Under the pieces are notes generated by a model, which saw only the letters and a program-made list of their open reading frames with translations, was not told where the DNA came from and did no database searches. DNA of 25,711 nt from Longicatena sp. (GTDB lineage Bacteria > Bacillota_I > Bacilli_A > Erysipelotrichales > Erysipelotrichaceae), in assembly GCA_020025055.1 (NCBI GenBank), contig JAHHST010000008.1, positions 1 to 25,711 of the forward strand. Reading direction: 5' to 3'. The stretch's first letter is position 1, and the number at the start of each line of letters is the position of its first letter. Shown here one piece after another: positions 1 to 8,210 of this stretch. Both the position numbers and the translations under genes were made by a program.

Positions 1-89
1 CTTATTTCATTTTCTAGCACTACGCCATATAATATCTCCTCATTTCTTCAAAAAAACTAATTTTCTTTATTTATTATCATTCATTTTAT

Positions 90-118
90 TTGCATAATCT
101 CATAATTTTTTTTAGAAT
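90..118 (+). promoter_or_regulatory. Probable promoter of the ArsC-like gene
   Basis: TTGCAT at 90-95 and TAGAAT at 113-118 are separated by 17 bases, a vegetative sigma-factor spacing. Transcription would start near 125, giving a leader of about 38 nt before the ATG at 163. The -10 matches 5 of 6 consensus positions and the -35 is weaker. The rest of 1-89 shows no gene I can support. Confidence 0.45.
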
Positions 119-162
119 AATATTATATGAGAAAAGTTAAAGAAAGGTGTTTATTTAAAACT

Positions 163-519
163 ATGAAAGTATTATTTATTGAATATCCAAAATGCAGTAC
201 ATGTATAAAAGCAAAAAAAACATTATTGTCTTTACCAATTGAATTTGAAGATCGCCATATCGTAGAAAATACTCCTTCTTATGATGAATTAAAAAAATGG
301 TGGAAGCAAAGTAATCAACCATTAAAAAAATTTTTTAATACAAGTGGCAAATTATATAAGGAAATGAATTTAAAAGAAAAATTACCAACAATGAGTGAAG
401 ATGAAAAGCTTCATCTTTTAAGTCAAAATGGGATGTTAATTAAACGTCCTTTATTGATTACAGATCATGAAGTCATCATTGGGTTTAAAGAAGATAACTA
501 TATTAAAGTATGTTCATAA
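163..519 (+). CDS. ArsC/Spx-family thioredoxin-fold protein (YusI-like)
   Basis: The protein has 118 residues in the ArsC/Spx/YffB fold family, small thioredoxin-like proteins. The CxxC motif PKCSTC lies near the N-terminus (Cys11 and Cys14), and the conserved Arg-Pro of the family is in IKRPLL near residue 96. The length fits the YusI/ArsC-like group better than Spx itself (about 131 residues), so an oxidoreductase or reductase role is more likely than RNA-polymerase binding. The substrate is not readable; arsenate is only the family's name-giving example. I chose the ATG at 163 because AGAAAGGTG (141-149) lies upstream and the family signature starts directly at MKVLFIEYP. An in-frame ATG at 127 would add 12 poorly conserved residues and would place the Shine-Dalgarno inside the gene. 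The metalloregulator gene follows 46 bases later. Confidence 0.85.
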   Translation: MKVLFIEYPKCSTCIKAKKTLLSLPIEFEDRHIVENTPSYDELKKWWKQSNQPLKKFFNTSGKLYKEMNLKEKLPTMSEDEKLHLLSQNGMLIKRPLLITDHEVIIGFKEDNYIKVCS

Positions 520-535
520 TAGCTTGTTTATGATA

Positions 536-549
536 TATTAGAACTAATA
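536..549. promoter_or_regulatory. 14-bp perfect palindrome before the DtxR-like gene (possible operator)
   Basis: TATTAG AACT-type dyad: ATTAG at 537-541 and CTAAT at 544-548 are exact inverted copies around AA, extended by one more pair (T536/A549). It lies between a possible -10 (TATGAT, 529-534) and the ribosome site at 554-560. That position would suit autorepression. It does not match the full DtxR or MntR consensus boxes, so the assignment is inference. Confidence 0.3.
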
Positions 550-565
550 AATTGGGGTGAATAAA

Positions 566-940
566 ATGAAATTAGGAGAATCATTAGAAGATTATCTAGA
601 AACATTATTAATCTTAGAAGAAACGGGCCGTATTCGTTGTGTAGATGTTGCACACCGTATGGATGTTTCAAAACCTAGTGTAAATAAGGCAATGAATGTC
701 TTAAAAGAAAAAGGATACGTAATGCAACAAAGTTATGGTGATATTTTTTTAACAGATGCTGGACGTAGTGTTGCAAAGGCTGTATTACAACGTCATCATG
801 TAGTACACGATTTCTTAAGAAACATTTTAGGAGTATCTGATCAAAATGCAGAACAAGACGCCTGCCATATCGAACACGTTATAAGTGAAGAAACCTTTCA
901 AAAATTAATTGAATTTACTGCAAATTATAAAGACAAATAA
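566..940 (+). CDS. DtxR/MntR-family metal-dependent transcriptional repressor
   Basis: This 124-residue protein has the two expected domains of the DtxR/MntR family. An N-terminal winged helix covers about residues 8-68 (helix-turn-helix around VDVAHRMDVSKPSVNKAMN) and a metal-binding dimerisation domain covers about 72-124. Putative metal ligands are Asp9, Glu12, His77/His78, Cys100, Glu103 and His104. Asp9 matches the MntR first ligand, whereas Cys100 matches the DtxR/IdeR cysteine, so manganese or iron preference cannot be read from the sequence. There is no C-terminal SH3-like domain. The ATG at 566 is preferred over an in-frame GTG at 557 because GGGGTGA (554-560) is the ribosome site and overlaps the GTG. 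It is expected to repress metal uptake genes, none of which are in this window. Confidence 0.88.
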   Translation: MKLGESLEDYLETLLILEETGRIRCVDVAHRMDVSKPSVNKAMNVLKEKGYVMQQSYGDIFLTDAGRSVAKAVLQRHHVVHDFLRNILGVSDQNAEQDACHIEHVISEETFQKLIEFTANYKDK

Positions 941-943
941 AAT

Positions 944-990
944 AAATCCCTGTAATGGAATCCTACCATCACAGGGATTTGTTATTTTTT
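944..990. terminator. Bidirectional terminator between the DtxR-like gene and tatD
   Basis: AAATCCCTGT (944-953) pairs perfectly with ACAGGGATTT (971-980). An inner ATGG/CCAT pair extends the stem, and a T-rich tract follows at 982-990. It serves the plus-strand regulator gene. On the minus strand the flank is also T-rich (ATTTATTT), so it can end tatD transcription. Confidence 0.85.
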
Positions 991-1752
991 AAATACTTTA
1001 ATATAATTTTCTTCTAGTTGATCTGCTAAAGTTTTTTCATCCATTTCTTTAATTTCACAAAGTTTTTGAAATGTAACATTTGCGTACATTGGTTCATTTT
1101 GTTTTCCACGATATGGATGTGGTGTTAAATATGGACTATCTGTTTCTACGAATAAACGATCACAAGGAATTCTTTTTGCAACCTCTGGTGCTCCTCTAGA
1201 ATTTTTAAATGTTAATGGACCTCCATAAGAAATATAGAATCCTACTTTCATTAATTCTTGTGCTGTTTCATAACTTCCACTATAACAATGAATAATTCCT
1301 TTTAATGGTGCATATTTCTTTAACACATCTACTGTATCTTTCGTAGCTTCACGCATATGAATCAAAACTGGTTTATCATATTTCTTCGCTAATTCAAGTT
1401 GCTTACGAAATCCTACAATTTGATCTTCTTTTGTAACATCATCCCAATGATAATCCAATCCAATTTCACCAACTGCAATTAATTTATCATCTCTCAATAG
1501 CGTTTCTAATTTTTGATAATCTTTCTCTTTAAAATTATATAAATCATTTGGATGAAATCCTAACGCAACATCAAATATTTCTGTTTCTTGTTCTTTTAAT
1601 TTCATTGCACGTTCATATTCTTGAAAATTCGTACATACAACCAACATTCTTTTTATATGATGTTCTTTTGCATGTTCAATAATTGTTTCAACCTGATCAT
1701 ATAACATATCGCATGTAATATGACAATGCGTATCTGTAATATAATATTCCAT
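982..1752 (-). CDS. tatD: TatD-family metal-dependent hydrolase (YcfH/YabD type DNase)
   Basis: This is a complete 256-residue TatD-family TIM-barrel hydrolase. Members are divalent-metal nucleases acting on DNA ends; the physiological role is less certain. The metal site is visible: His9 and His11 (DTHCH), Glu96 (VGEIGLDYH), His132 (IHMREA), His155 (GIIHCYSGS) and Asp205 (ETDSPYL), followed by the usual HPYRGKQNEP segment. The start at 1752 is supported by AGGAAGGA upstream. It lies 12 bases downstream of mnmE on the same strand, so the two are probably co-transcribed. Its stop codon is embedded in the shared terminator. Confidence 0.93.
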   Translation of the reverse strand: MEYYITDTHCHITCDMLYDQVETIIEHAKEHHIKRMLVVCTNFQEYERAMKLKEQETEIFDVALGFHPNDLYNFKEKDYQKLETLLRDDKLIAVGEIGLDYHWDDVTKEDQIVGFRKQLELAKKYDKPVLIHMREATKDTVDVLKKYAPLKGIIHCYSGSYETAQELMKVGFYISYGGPLTFKNSRGAPEVAKRIPCDRLFVETDSPYLTPHPYRGKQNEPMYANVTFQKLCEIKEMDEKTLADQLEENYIKVFKK

Positions 1753-1764
1753 ATAAATCCTTCC

Positions 1765-3096
1765 TTATTTTCCTAAGCAAAAATTAGAGAATAATGTATC
1801 AAGTAAATCTTCTCTGTGTACTTCACCTAATATTTCTTTTAATGAAGTATATGCTTCTTGAATATCAATTTCAACAAGATCGAGTTCTAATCCCATTTCA
1901 ATTGCCTCTTTTGCAGACAACATATTTTTTCTTGCCTTCATCATAAATGAAATTTGTCTTTCATTTCCAAGAACAGGTTCTTCAGCCACTAATTTATGAA
2001 TATCAAATAATCGATGAATTTCATTAATTAATGGTTCTATTTGTTTCTGTTCTGCTGAAATGCTAATGCCTTCTTTTACTTCATATAAATCATTTTTATT
2101 ATAAACAATGATTCTTGTTTTATCTTCCGTCATCTCAATTAATTTTTGATCTTCTTCATCTAATTCAGCACCAGCTTCTAATACTAAAATAACAAGTTTT
2201 GCATCTTGAATCACTTTTAGACTTCTTTCGATGCCTATTTTTTCGACAATATCTGTTGTATCTCGAATTCCTGCTGTGTCAATCAAATTTAATGTTAATC
2301 CATCTAAATGGATATGTCCTTCTACAATATCTCTAGTTGTTCCTGCAACATCAGTAACGATTGCTTTATCTTCTTCTAACAGTGCATTTAGTAAACTACT
2401 TTTTCCCACATTAGGTTTTCCAACAATCGCTGTAGGTATTCCTTCTTTTATAATTTGTCCACTTTCTGCACGAGATAATATTTTATCGATTTCCTTTAAC
2501 CATTTTTCAATCTTTGGCAAAATGATTTCATTACTCAACATTTCTACATCATCATATTCTGGATAATCAATGTTGACTTCAATATTTGCGATAATATCTA
2601 ATATTTCTTGAATAAATGGTTCTAGAAGTTTTTTAACACTTCCTCTTATTCCATGCATAGCTAATTTTCTACTTTCGTTAGAATCTGCCAAAATCATGTC
2701 GTTGATTGCTTCTGCTTGCGTCAAATCAATTCTTCCGTTTAAAAAAGCTCTTCTTGTAAATTCTCCTGGTTCTGCAAGTCTTGCTCCTTGCATTAAACAT
2801 ATTCTTAATATTTTTTTTGTAACATATCTTCCACCATGACAATTAATTTCTACAACATCTTCTCTTGTGAAAGTTTTAGGGGCCTTAAAAACAGAAATCA
2901 ACACTTCGTCAATTTCTTCTTTTGTAACTGGATCTATAATATATGCATAATTAATTGTATGACTTGCTTTTTTAGATAAATCAATTGAGCACATAGAATT
3001 TGCAATTTCTATAGCTTCATCACCACTCATACGAATAATGGAAATTGCTCCATCTACTGCTGCAGTTGAAATTGCTGCAATTGTATCTGTTAACAC
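1765..3096 (-). CDS. mnmE: tRNA modification GTPase MnmE
   Basis: MnmE works with MnmG to make the carboxymethylaminomethyl group on uridine 34 of certain tRNAs. The protein has 443 residues with the full architecture: an N-terminal tetrahydrofolate-binding dimerisation domain (about 1-120), a helical domain, and an inserted G domain (about 215-375). G1 is GKPNVGKS (226-233), the G2/switch segment is AGTTRD (251-256), G3 is DTAG (273-276) and G4 is NKND (333-336). It ends in the diagnostic C-terminal CLGK (440-443), whose cysteine is essential in the family. Translation starts at a GTG (3096-3094) preceded by AGGTAGGTG, and the N-terminus LTDTIAAIS agrees with homologues. tatD follows 12 bases later. 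mnmG is not in the window. Confidence 0.97.
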   Translation of the reverse strand: MLTDTIAAISTAAVDGAISIIRMSGDEAIEIANSMCSIDLSKKASHTINYAYIIDPVTKEEIDEVLISVFKAPKTFTREDVVEINCHGGRYVTKKILRICLMQGARLAEPGEFTRRAFLNGRIDLTQAEAINDMILADSNESRKLAMHGIRGSVKKLLEPFIQEILDIIANIEVNIDYPEYDDVEMLSNEIILPKIEKWLKEIDKILSRAESGQIIKEGIPTAIVGKPNVGKSSLLNALLEEDKAIVTDVAGTTRDIVEGHIHLDGLTLNLIDTAGIRDTTDIVEKIGIERSLKVIQDAKLVILVLEAGAELDEEDQKLIEMTEDKTRIIVYNKNDLYEVKEGISISAEQKQIEPLINEIHRLFDIHKLVAEEPVLGNERQISFMMKARKNMLSAKEAIEMGLELDLVEIDIQEAYTSLKEILGEVHREDLLDTLFSNFCLGK

Positions 3097-3144
3097 AATA
3101 ACACCTACCTTTATCTTGTATATTGTATCATGTAATTTTATAGA

Positions 3145-3173
3145 TTGACATGTTTATAAATTATTTTTATATT
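3145..3173 (+). promoter_or_regulatory. Promoter upstream of the LCP gene
   Basis: A perfect TTGACA (3145-3150) is followed after exactly 17 bases by TATATT (3168-3173). A second consensus -10, TATAAT at 3224-3229, lies closer to the gene but has no clear -35. Either or both could drive the LCP gene at 3259, whose ribosome site AGAAAGGTG lies just upstream. Confidence 0.55.
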
Positions 3174-3258
3174 TTATTAATGAATCGTAAGAATTTTAAA
3201 TAGTAAAAAGATTAAAAAAAAGGTATAATAGACATGTTTATCTTAGAAAGGTGTTATT

Positions 3259-4761
3259 ATGGAAAAAAATATTAAAAGAAAAAAAGCGTTTTATAAACAA
3301 CTTGACTTTTATTTATTATTATTGAATACAATACTTACTGTTGGTGTTCTAGTTCAAATATTTTTATTAAATGTGTTACCATTAAAATATTTTGCAATTA
3401 TTTCAATTGTATTAATCGGTATTACATTAATGCTAAACTATGCGTTAATCAATAGAAAACTTTCTCATTTAAATAAGATTATCGTGAAGATAGTTATTAT
3501 TATACTTTGTATTTTATTAAGTGCTGGAAACTGGTATATATTTAAAACAAATGACTTATTATTTAGTATGATGAGTCGTAAAGAACTTGCCATTATATCT
3601 GTTGTAACTATGAAAGATAGTGACATTGATGAAATTAATGATTTAAAAGGCAAAACACTTGGAGCAATTAATATTGGTGATGTCGAAAAACAATATGAAG
3701 CTTTAGCGGATATTGAAAAAACACTAGATTCAGAAATAGAGCTTCAAAAATATACATCTTACAAAACTTTTGCAGATGACTTATACAATGGAAATGTAGA
3801 TGCAATTCTTTTAAATGAATCATCTAGAGAACAATTTAAAGAAAACCACAAAGACTTTGATGAAAGAACAAAAATCATCAAAAGCTTCAAATACGAGAAA
3901 GATTCAAAAGATATCGCAAAAAGCGTAAAAATAACAGAAGAACCATTTAACGTTTATATCTCAGGAATGGATACGCATGGTTCGCTTGCAACAACTTCTC
4001 ACTCTGATGTAAATATGATTGTTACAATCAATCCTAAAACACATCAAATTTTAATGACAGGTATTCCTCGTGACTTGTACATCCCTCAAGTTTGTCAAAA
4101 GAATCAAACAGATAAATTAACACATAGTGGTGCATTTGGATTAGATTGTACAGTTGAATCTGTAGAAAATTATTTTAATATCGATCTTAATTATTATGTA
4201 AAAGTTAATTTCTCTAGTGTTGAACAAATCGTAGATGCCTTAGGTGGTATTACCGTTCATTCTGATTATGACTTCGTAACAGTTAAAAACAAAATTCCTA
4301 TCCATAAAGGAGAAAACTATTTAAACGGACTTGAAACTTTATCCTTTGTTCGTGAACGTAAATCATTTGCGGATGGAGATCAACAAAGAAGTAGAAATCA
4401 AATGGTTGCATTAGAAGCTATTATCAACAAAGCTTTATCTCCTGCAATCATTACAAAATATCCTAAATTAATGAGTGCTGTCAATGGTTCTTTCCAAACC
4501 AATATGACACAATATGAAATGACAAATTTCGTAAAAAATCAACTTGAAACAATGGCTTCTTGGGACATTAAACAAATTCAAGTTGGTGGTGCAGGAGAAA
4601 CTTCATGGTCTCCTGCAAATGGATTCTATTGCTGGGTTTTAGTTCCAAATGAAGATACAATTAAAAATGCAGTAAATTTAATCAATAAAGTTCATAATGG
4701 TGAAAAACTTACAAAAGAAGATATTAATAATCAAAAAGCATTAGTATTAACTGCTGGATAA
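3259..4761 (+). CDS. LytR-CpsA-Psr (LCP) family cell-wall glycopolymer ligase, CpsA-like architecture
   Basis: LCP enzymes transfer lipid-linked glycopolymers (teichoic acids or capsule) to peptidoglycan outside the membrane. This 500-residue protein has three predicted membrane segments (about 17-38, 42-64 and 74-95). An extracellular accessory domain (about 105-205) follows, with a periplasmic-binding-protein-like look (LKGKTLGAINIG near 129-140, DAILLNE near 181-187). The LCP domain lies at about 230-390. Conserved LCP arginines are visible in GIPRDLYIP (Arg271), SFVRERKS (Arg365 region) and DQQRSRNQ (Arg377 and Arg379). Three membrane segments plus an accessory domain before LCP is the streptococcal CpsA layout rather than the single-segment TagT/LytR layout. 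The gene is monocistronic, with its own promoter and terminator. The acceptor polymer cannot be deduced. Confidence 0.9.
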   Translation: MEKNIKRKKAFYKQLDFYLLLLNTILTVGVLVQIFLLNVLPLKYFAIISIVLIGITLMLNYALINRKLSHLNKIIVKIVIIILCILLSAGNWYIFKTNDLLFSMMSRKELAIISVVTMKDSDIDEINDLKGKTLGAINIGDVEKQYEALADIEKTLDSEIELQKYTSYKTFADDLYNGNVDAILLNESSREQFKENHKDFDERTKIIKSFKYEKDSKDIAKSVKITEEPFNVYISGMDTHGSLATTSHSDVNMIVTINPKTHQILMTGIPRDLYIPQVCQKNQTDKLTHSGAFGLDCTVESVENYFNIDLNYYVKVNFSSVEQIVDALGGITVHSDYDFVTVKNKIPIHKGENYLNGLETLSFVRERKSFADGDQQRSRNQMVALEAIINKALSPAIITKYPKLMSAVNGSFQTNMTQYEMTNFVKNQLETMASWDIKQIQVGGAGETSWSPANGFYCWVLVPNEDTIKNAVNLINKVHNGEKLTKEDINNQKALVLTAG

Positions 4762-4774
4762 ATAATGTATTATG

Positions 4775-4812
4775 AAGGTTATATGAATTTTAAATATTTA
4801 TATAACCTTTTT
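4775..4812 (+). terminator. Terminator after the LCP gene
   Basis: AAGGTTATAT (4775-4784) pairs perfectly with ATATAACCTT (4800-4809) across a 15-base A/T loop. A short T-run follows. The stem is AT-rich with two GC pairs, so strength is moderate. Confidence 0.7.
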
Positions 4813-4922
4813 ATATAGAATTTATTATCAAATTAAATTTAAAATCGTTTGTTCTATGATATATTTAATTTAGATAAAAGGATATAATATCAATATATTT
4901 GCTAAATGAAAGGAAGAATTAT

Positions 4923-5693
4923 ATGAAATTAGACACTACTTTAATTGAAGCATTTTTAAATGATCAACCTTTAAATCATACATTTCCTTATGATTTTATA
5001 AAAACATTTGCAGCACCTAGTTCTAAAAGAAAAGATGTTGTAAAAGAACTAACATCTCAATTAAAAAATATTCTAGATGATTTTCCACAATTTAATCATA
5101 ACCTTTGGAACCGTTTATTTAATGATTCTTCTGCAGTCTTAGATACTATTTATGTTCTTCCTGTTGTTGGAGAAACAACATCGTATGCGCACGTAGAAAA
5201 AAAAGATAATAATTATTATATTATCATTGATTTAATTAAAATTGCTGATTTTACAAGAATTGTTTCTCAAATGGTTTATATTTTAAATAATTATTTAATT
5301 AATGAAATTACCAAAATATGCATTTTACATAAATTCCCAGTTTCTTCAAAATCCTATATTGATATTTTGAATGAAATGGTGTTTGCCCACGGATTAGCAA
5401 ATTGGTTAGCTTGGAACGAGGACTATAAACAGTATAAATTTCAATCAAGTCGCTATGATTCGCACAAAGAAAAAGCATTTGGCTTATTAGCACAAGCTGT
5501 TCAAATTGAAAACAAAGCAATTCAACATAAAATCATCATAGATATTTTACATAGTGATTTTTGGGATCAATTCCCTGCTATTGCAGGTATGTTTTATTTT
5601 GATGATACTTATCATGATTTAAGAGAAGAAGGTATCTTATTGCTTTTCAAACGGGGTCCAAAAGATATTATTAAAACAATCTACAATTCATAA
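4923..5693 (+). CDS. Conserved-looking protein of unknown function
   Basis: I do not recognise this 256-residue protein. It appears soluble, with no signal peptide and no clear membrane segment. It is rich in aromatic and acidic residues. Hydrophobic strands around residues 83-112 are followed by a helical region (about 115-170) containing NEMVFAHGLANWLAWNE. That string loosely resembles the helix following the zinc motif of some metallopeptidase-like proteins (EGLAEYF type), but no HExxH motif is present, so no enzyme call is justified. The ATG at 4923 is chosen because GAAAGGAAG (4908-4915) precedes it. An upstream in-frame TTG at 4899 lies before that site. A -10-like TATAAT lies at 4883-4888 without a good -35. 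It stands alone between two terminators. Confidence 0.8.
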   Translation: MKLDTTLIEAFLNDQPLNHTFPYDFIKTFAAPSSKRKDVVKELTSQLKNILDDFPQFNHNLWNRLFNDSSAVLDTIYVLPVVGETTSYAHVEKKDNNYYIIIDLIKIADFTRIVSQMVYILNNYLINEITKICILHKFPVSSKSYIDILNEMVFAHGLANWLAWNEDYKQYKFQSSRYDSHKEKAFGLLAQAVQIENKAIQHKIIIDILHSDFWDQFPAIAGMFYFDDTYHDLREEGILLLFKRGPKDIIKTIYNS

Positions 5694-5730
5694 AAAAACG
5701 TTGTGTATGAAATCATACATAACGTTTTTT
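5693..5730. terminator. Bidirectional terminator between the unknown gene and prs
   Basis: A-rich 5693-5710 pairs with T-rich 5713-5730. AACGTT plus TGTATGA on the left pairs with TCATACA plus AACGTT on the right, with a single G-U and a two-base loop. A-run and T-run flank the stem symmetrically, so it can act on both convergent genes. Confidence 0.88.
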
Positions 5731-5741
5731 AATATTATTCA

Positions 5742-6695
5742 TTATTCAGCGTAATGAGATACGATTGGACTAACTGGACGATCTTCTTCCATAGCACGAA
5801 TTACATCAGCTAAAATACTACCAACTGATAATACTTTCATTTCTGGATATAATGCTGCTTTTTCATCTTGTTCAATTGTGTTTGTACAAATGAATCCTGA
5901 TAATTTACTATTTTTCAAACGGTCGATTGCAGGTCCACTTAATACACCGTGGATACATGATGCATATACAGCAGTTGCTCCTTTTTCGTATAACATATCA
6001 ATACCAGCAACTAATGTACCGGCTGTATCAACGATATCATCGATTACAACTGCAACTTTTCCTTCTACGTCACCAATGATATTCATAGCTTCTGCTACGT
6101 TTGGTTTTGGACGACGTTTATCGATAATTGCTAAAGGTGCATGTAAAATTTCTGCTAATTTACGAGCACGTGTAGTTCCACCATGGTCTGGTGATACAAC
6201 TACGATATTGTCTAAGTTCATTTCTTTGAAATATTTTCCGATAATAGGGATTGCTGAAATATCATCTGCTGGAATATCAAAGAACCCTTGGATTTGAGTT
6301 GCATGAAGTTCCATTGTAATTACACGGTGAGCTCCAGCTCTTTCTAATAAATCTGCAATTAATTTTGATGTAATTGGTTGTCTTGGTTTTGCTTTACGAT
6401 CTTGACGAGCATAACCATAATAAGGCATTACCACAGTGATATGGTGTGCACTTGCACGTTTACATGCATCGATTGCAATTAAAACTTCCATAATGTTACT
6501 TGAAACTGGTGCACAAGTAGATTGAACGATATATACGTTTTTACCACGTACAGATTCTCCTAATTCAACCATGATTTCTCCATCTGAGAAATGTTTAACA
6601 TCGCATTTTCCTAATGGCAATCCTAATTGATCACAAATTTCTTTTGCTAACCCTGTGCTAGATGTTAATGCAATAACTATTGTTTTGTTTTCCAT
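5742..6695 (-). CDS. prs: Ribose-phosphate pyrophosphokinase (PRPP synthetase)
   Basis: The enzyme makes 5-phosphoribosyl-1-pyrophosphate from ribose 5-phosphate and ATP, the precursor of purines, pyrimidines, histidine, tryptophan and NAD. The 317-residue length is standard for class I. Motifs in order are FSDGE (36-40), the DRK segment of the catalytic loop (about 99-101), His131 in ELHATQIQGFF, SPDHGG (168-173) and the PRPP loop VVIDDIVDTAGT (216-227). The ribosome site GGAAAGGATAG precedes the ATG. It follows glmU by 19 bases on the same strand, the same gene order as Bacillus gcaD-prs, so the pair is very probably an operon. Confidence 0.97.
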   Translation of the reverse strand: MENKTIVIALTSSTGLAKEICDQLGLPLGKCDVKHFSDGEIMVELGESVRGKNVYIVQSTCAPVSSNIMEVLIAIDACKRASAHHITVVMPYYGYARQDRKAKPRQPITSKLIADLLERAGAHRVITMELHATQIQGFFDIPADDISAIPIIGKYFKEMNLDNIVVVSPDHGGTTRARKLAEILHAPLAIIDKRRPKPNVAEAMNIIGDVEGKVAVVIDDIVDTAGTLVAGIDMLYEKGATAVYASCIHGVLSGPAIDRLKNSKLSGFICTNTIEQDEKAALYPEMKVLSVGSILADVIRAMEEDRPVSPIVSHYAE

Positions 6696-6714
6696 TATTT
6701 TATTCTATCCTTTC

Positions 6715-8070
6715 CTATTTATTTTTATACTTCGTACCATAGCCTTTTACTACAGTTTGACGAGATCGAGCAATTCCCATATCTCCATCTTTGACTGATG
6801 AGGTAATCGTAGAACCTGCTGCTAATAATGCACTTTTCCCAATTGTAACTGGTGCAATCAAATTACAATTACTTCCTATAAATGCATCATCTTCTACAAC
6901 TGTACGGTATTTGTTTTTACCGTCATAATTTACAGTAACTACCCCGCACCCGAAATTAACGCGTTCACCAACATCACTATCTCCGATATATGTTAAATGA
7001 GCACATTTACTTCCATTTCCAAAATTTGAATTTTTAAATTCAACAAAATTTCCAATACGACAATTGTTCCCAATCACTGTATTGTTTCGTAAATGAGACA
7101 TAGGTCCAACAGTGGATCCTTCTCCAACTTTACTATCAACTACTTTGCTACTATCAATTTTTACATTGTTTTCTATAATTGCATTACATAAATATGAATT
7201 TGGTAAAATTGTTACATTTGAACCAATTTTTGTATTTCCTTGTAAATGTACATTTGGATAAATAACTGTATCAGATCCTATTTCAACATCAACATCAATA
7301 TATGTGTTTTCAGGATCTAAAATTGTTACACCATTTACCATATGTTTATGATTTACATGTTTTTTTAACCATACATTTGCTTTAGCCAAATCAACACGAT
7401 CATTTACACCCATTGTTTCATCTTTATCTTCTACTACCATAGCATTTACTTTTTCACCCTTGCGGTTAAAAATTTCTACTAAGTCTGTTAGATAATATTC
7501 ATTCTGAGCATTATTTGTTGTAATATTTTTTAATCCATCAAATAATTTTTGAGTCTTAAAGCAGAAAATTCCAGTATTGATTTCATTTACTTCCAATTCA
7601 TCCTTACTACAATCTTTTGCTTCAACAATTTTTTCTACCATGCCATCTTCATTACGAATAATTCGGCCATAATTTCCACCTTTTTCAAGTACACTTGTTA
7701 AAACTGTACATGCGTAATCTTTATTCGCTTCAAATGCATTTAAAATTGTTTCTTTCTGAATACATGGTCCATCTCCACATAATACAATTGTATCTCCATC
7801 TTCATGTTCTAAGACATTTGCCTGCATAACTGCATGACCTGTTCCTAGTTGAGGTTCTTGTAAAGCATATTCAACACTATCTTTTAAATATTCTTTAACA
7901 CTTTCTGCTCCATGTCCAACAACAACTACAATACGATCAACATTGGCAGCTTTCAAAGTTGAAACAATATGTCCAATCATTGGTTTATTCAACACTGGAT
8001 GCATAACTTTACATAAAGACGATTTCATTCTGGTACCTTTACCAGCAGCTAAGACAATCGCAGATCTCAT
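6715..8070 (-). CDS. glmU: Bifunctional N-acetylglucosamine-1-phosphate uridyltransferase / glucosamine-1-phosphate acetyltransferase
   Basis: GlmU makes UDP-N-acetylglucosamine for peptidoglycan and wall polymers. The N-terminal half carries the nucleotidyltransferase signature LAAGKGTRMKSSLCKVMHP (about 7-25) and the QEPQLGTGHA uridine-binding segment. The C-terminal half (about 250-445) is a left-handed beta-helix of hexapeptide repeats. It includes the acetyltransferase region RIGNFVEFKNS, the HLTYIGDSDVGERVNFG segment, and the conserved end GIARSRQ. At 451 residues it is full length. GTGGAGG lies upstream of the ATG at 8070. It is the first gene of the glmU-prs pair. I could not identify its promoter with confidence in 8071-8210. 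Confidence 0.97.
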   Translation of the reverse strand: MRSAIVLAAGKGTRMKSSLCKVMHPVLNKPMIGHIVSTLKAANVDRIVVVVGHGAESVKEYLKDSVEYALQEPQLGTGHAVMQANVLEHEDGDTIVLCGDGPCIQKETILNAFEANKDYACTVLTSVLEKGGNYGRIIRNEDGMVEKIVEAKDCSKDELEVNEINTGIFCFKTQKLFDGLKNITTNNAQNEYYLTDLVEIFNRKGEKVNAMVVEDKDETMGVNDRVDLAKANVWLKKHVNHKHMVNGVTILDPENTYIDVDVEIGSDTVIYPNVHLQGNTKIGSNVTILPNSYLCNAIIENNVKIDSSKVVDSKVGEGSTVGPMSHLRNNTVIGNNCRIGNFVEFKNSNFGNGSKCAHLTYIGDSDVGERVNFGCGVVTVNYDGKNKYRTVVEDDAFIGSNCNLIAPVTIGKSALLAAGSTITSSVKDGDMGIARSRQTVVKGYGTKYKNK

Positions 8071-8162
8071 AAAAAATTACCTCCACTATTATTTTAACAA
8101 AAAATAGCCTCAAAAAAAAGACATAAAGCCTATTTACTACGTAATTCATTTATATATTTAAA

Positions 8163-8181
8163 ACATTTTTGTTAAAAATGT
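8163..8181 (-). terminator. Possible weak terminator after the histidine kinase gene
   Basis: ACATTTTT (8163-8170) and AAAAATGT (8174-8181) form a perfect 8-bp stem with a 3-base loop. On the minus strand it is followed by TTTTAAAT. With only one GC pair its strength is doubtful; it may only be AT-rich dyad sequence. Confidence 0.3.
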
Positions 8182-8210
8182 AAAAAGTATCTATATTTAT
8201 TTAAAATTTG

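Noticed and set aside
1..40. Minus-strand gene start at the left edge (AGGAG at 40-36 before an ATG at 28-26)
   Set aside because: The well-spaced ATG is followed by GCG and then a TAG stop. A GTG at 20-18 stays open to the window edge but only for six codons and with poor spacing, so no gene can be supported.
2231..2566. 111-codon open frame on the plus strand inside mnmE
   Set aside because: It lies antisense to the G domain of a highly conserved gene and has no ribosome site or family resemblance; it is a shadow frame.
5878..6297. 139-codon open frame on the plus strand inside prs
   Set aside because: Antisense to conserved prs motifs; composition reflects the complementary strand.
8101..8140. 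GC-containing inverted repeat upstream of glmU (GCCT/AATAG motifs) as a regulatory hairpin or glmS-type riboswitch
   Set aside because: The arms are direct rather than inverted where they contain GC, only AATAG/CTATT pairs, and nothing resembles a known riboswitch core.
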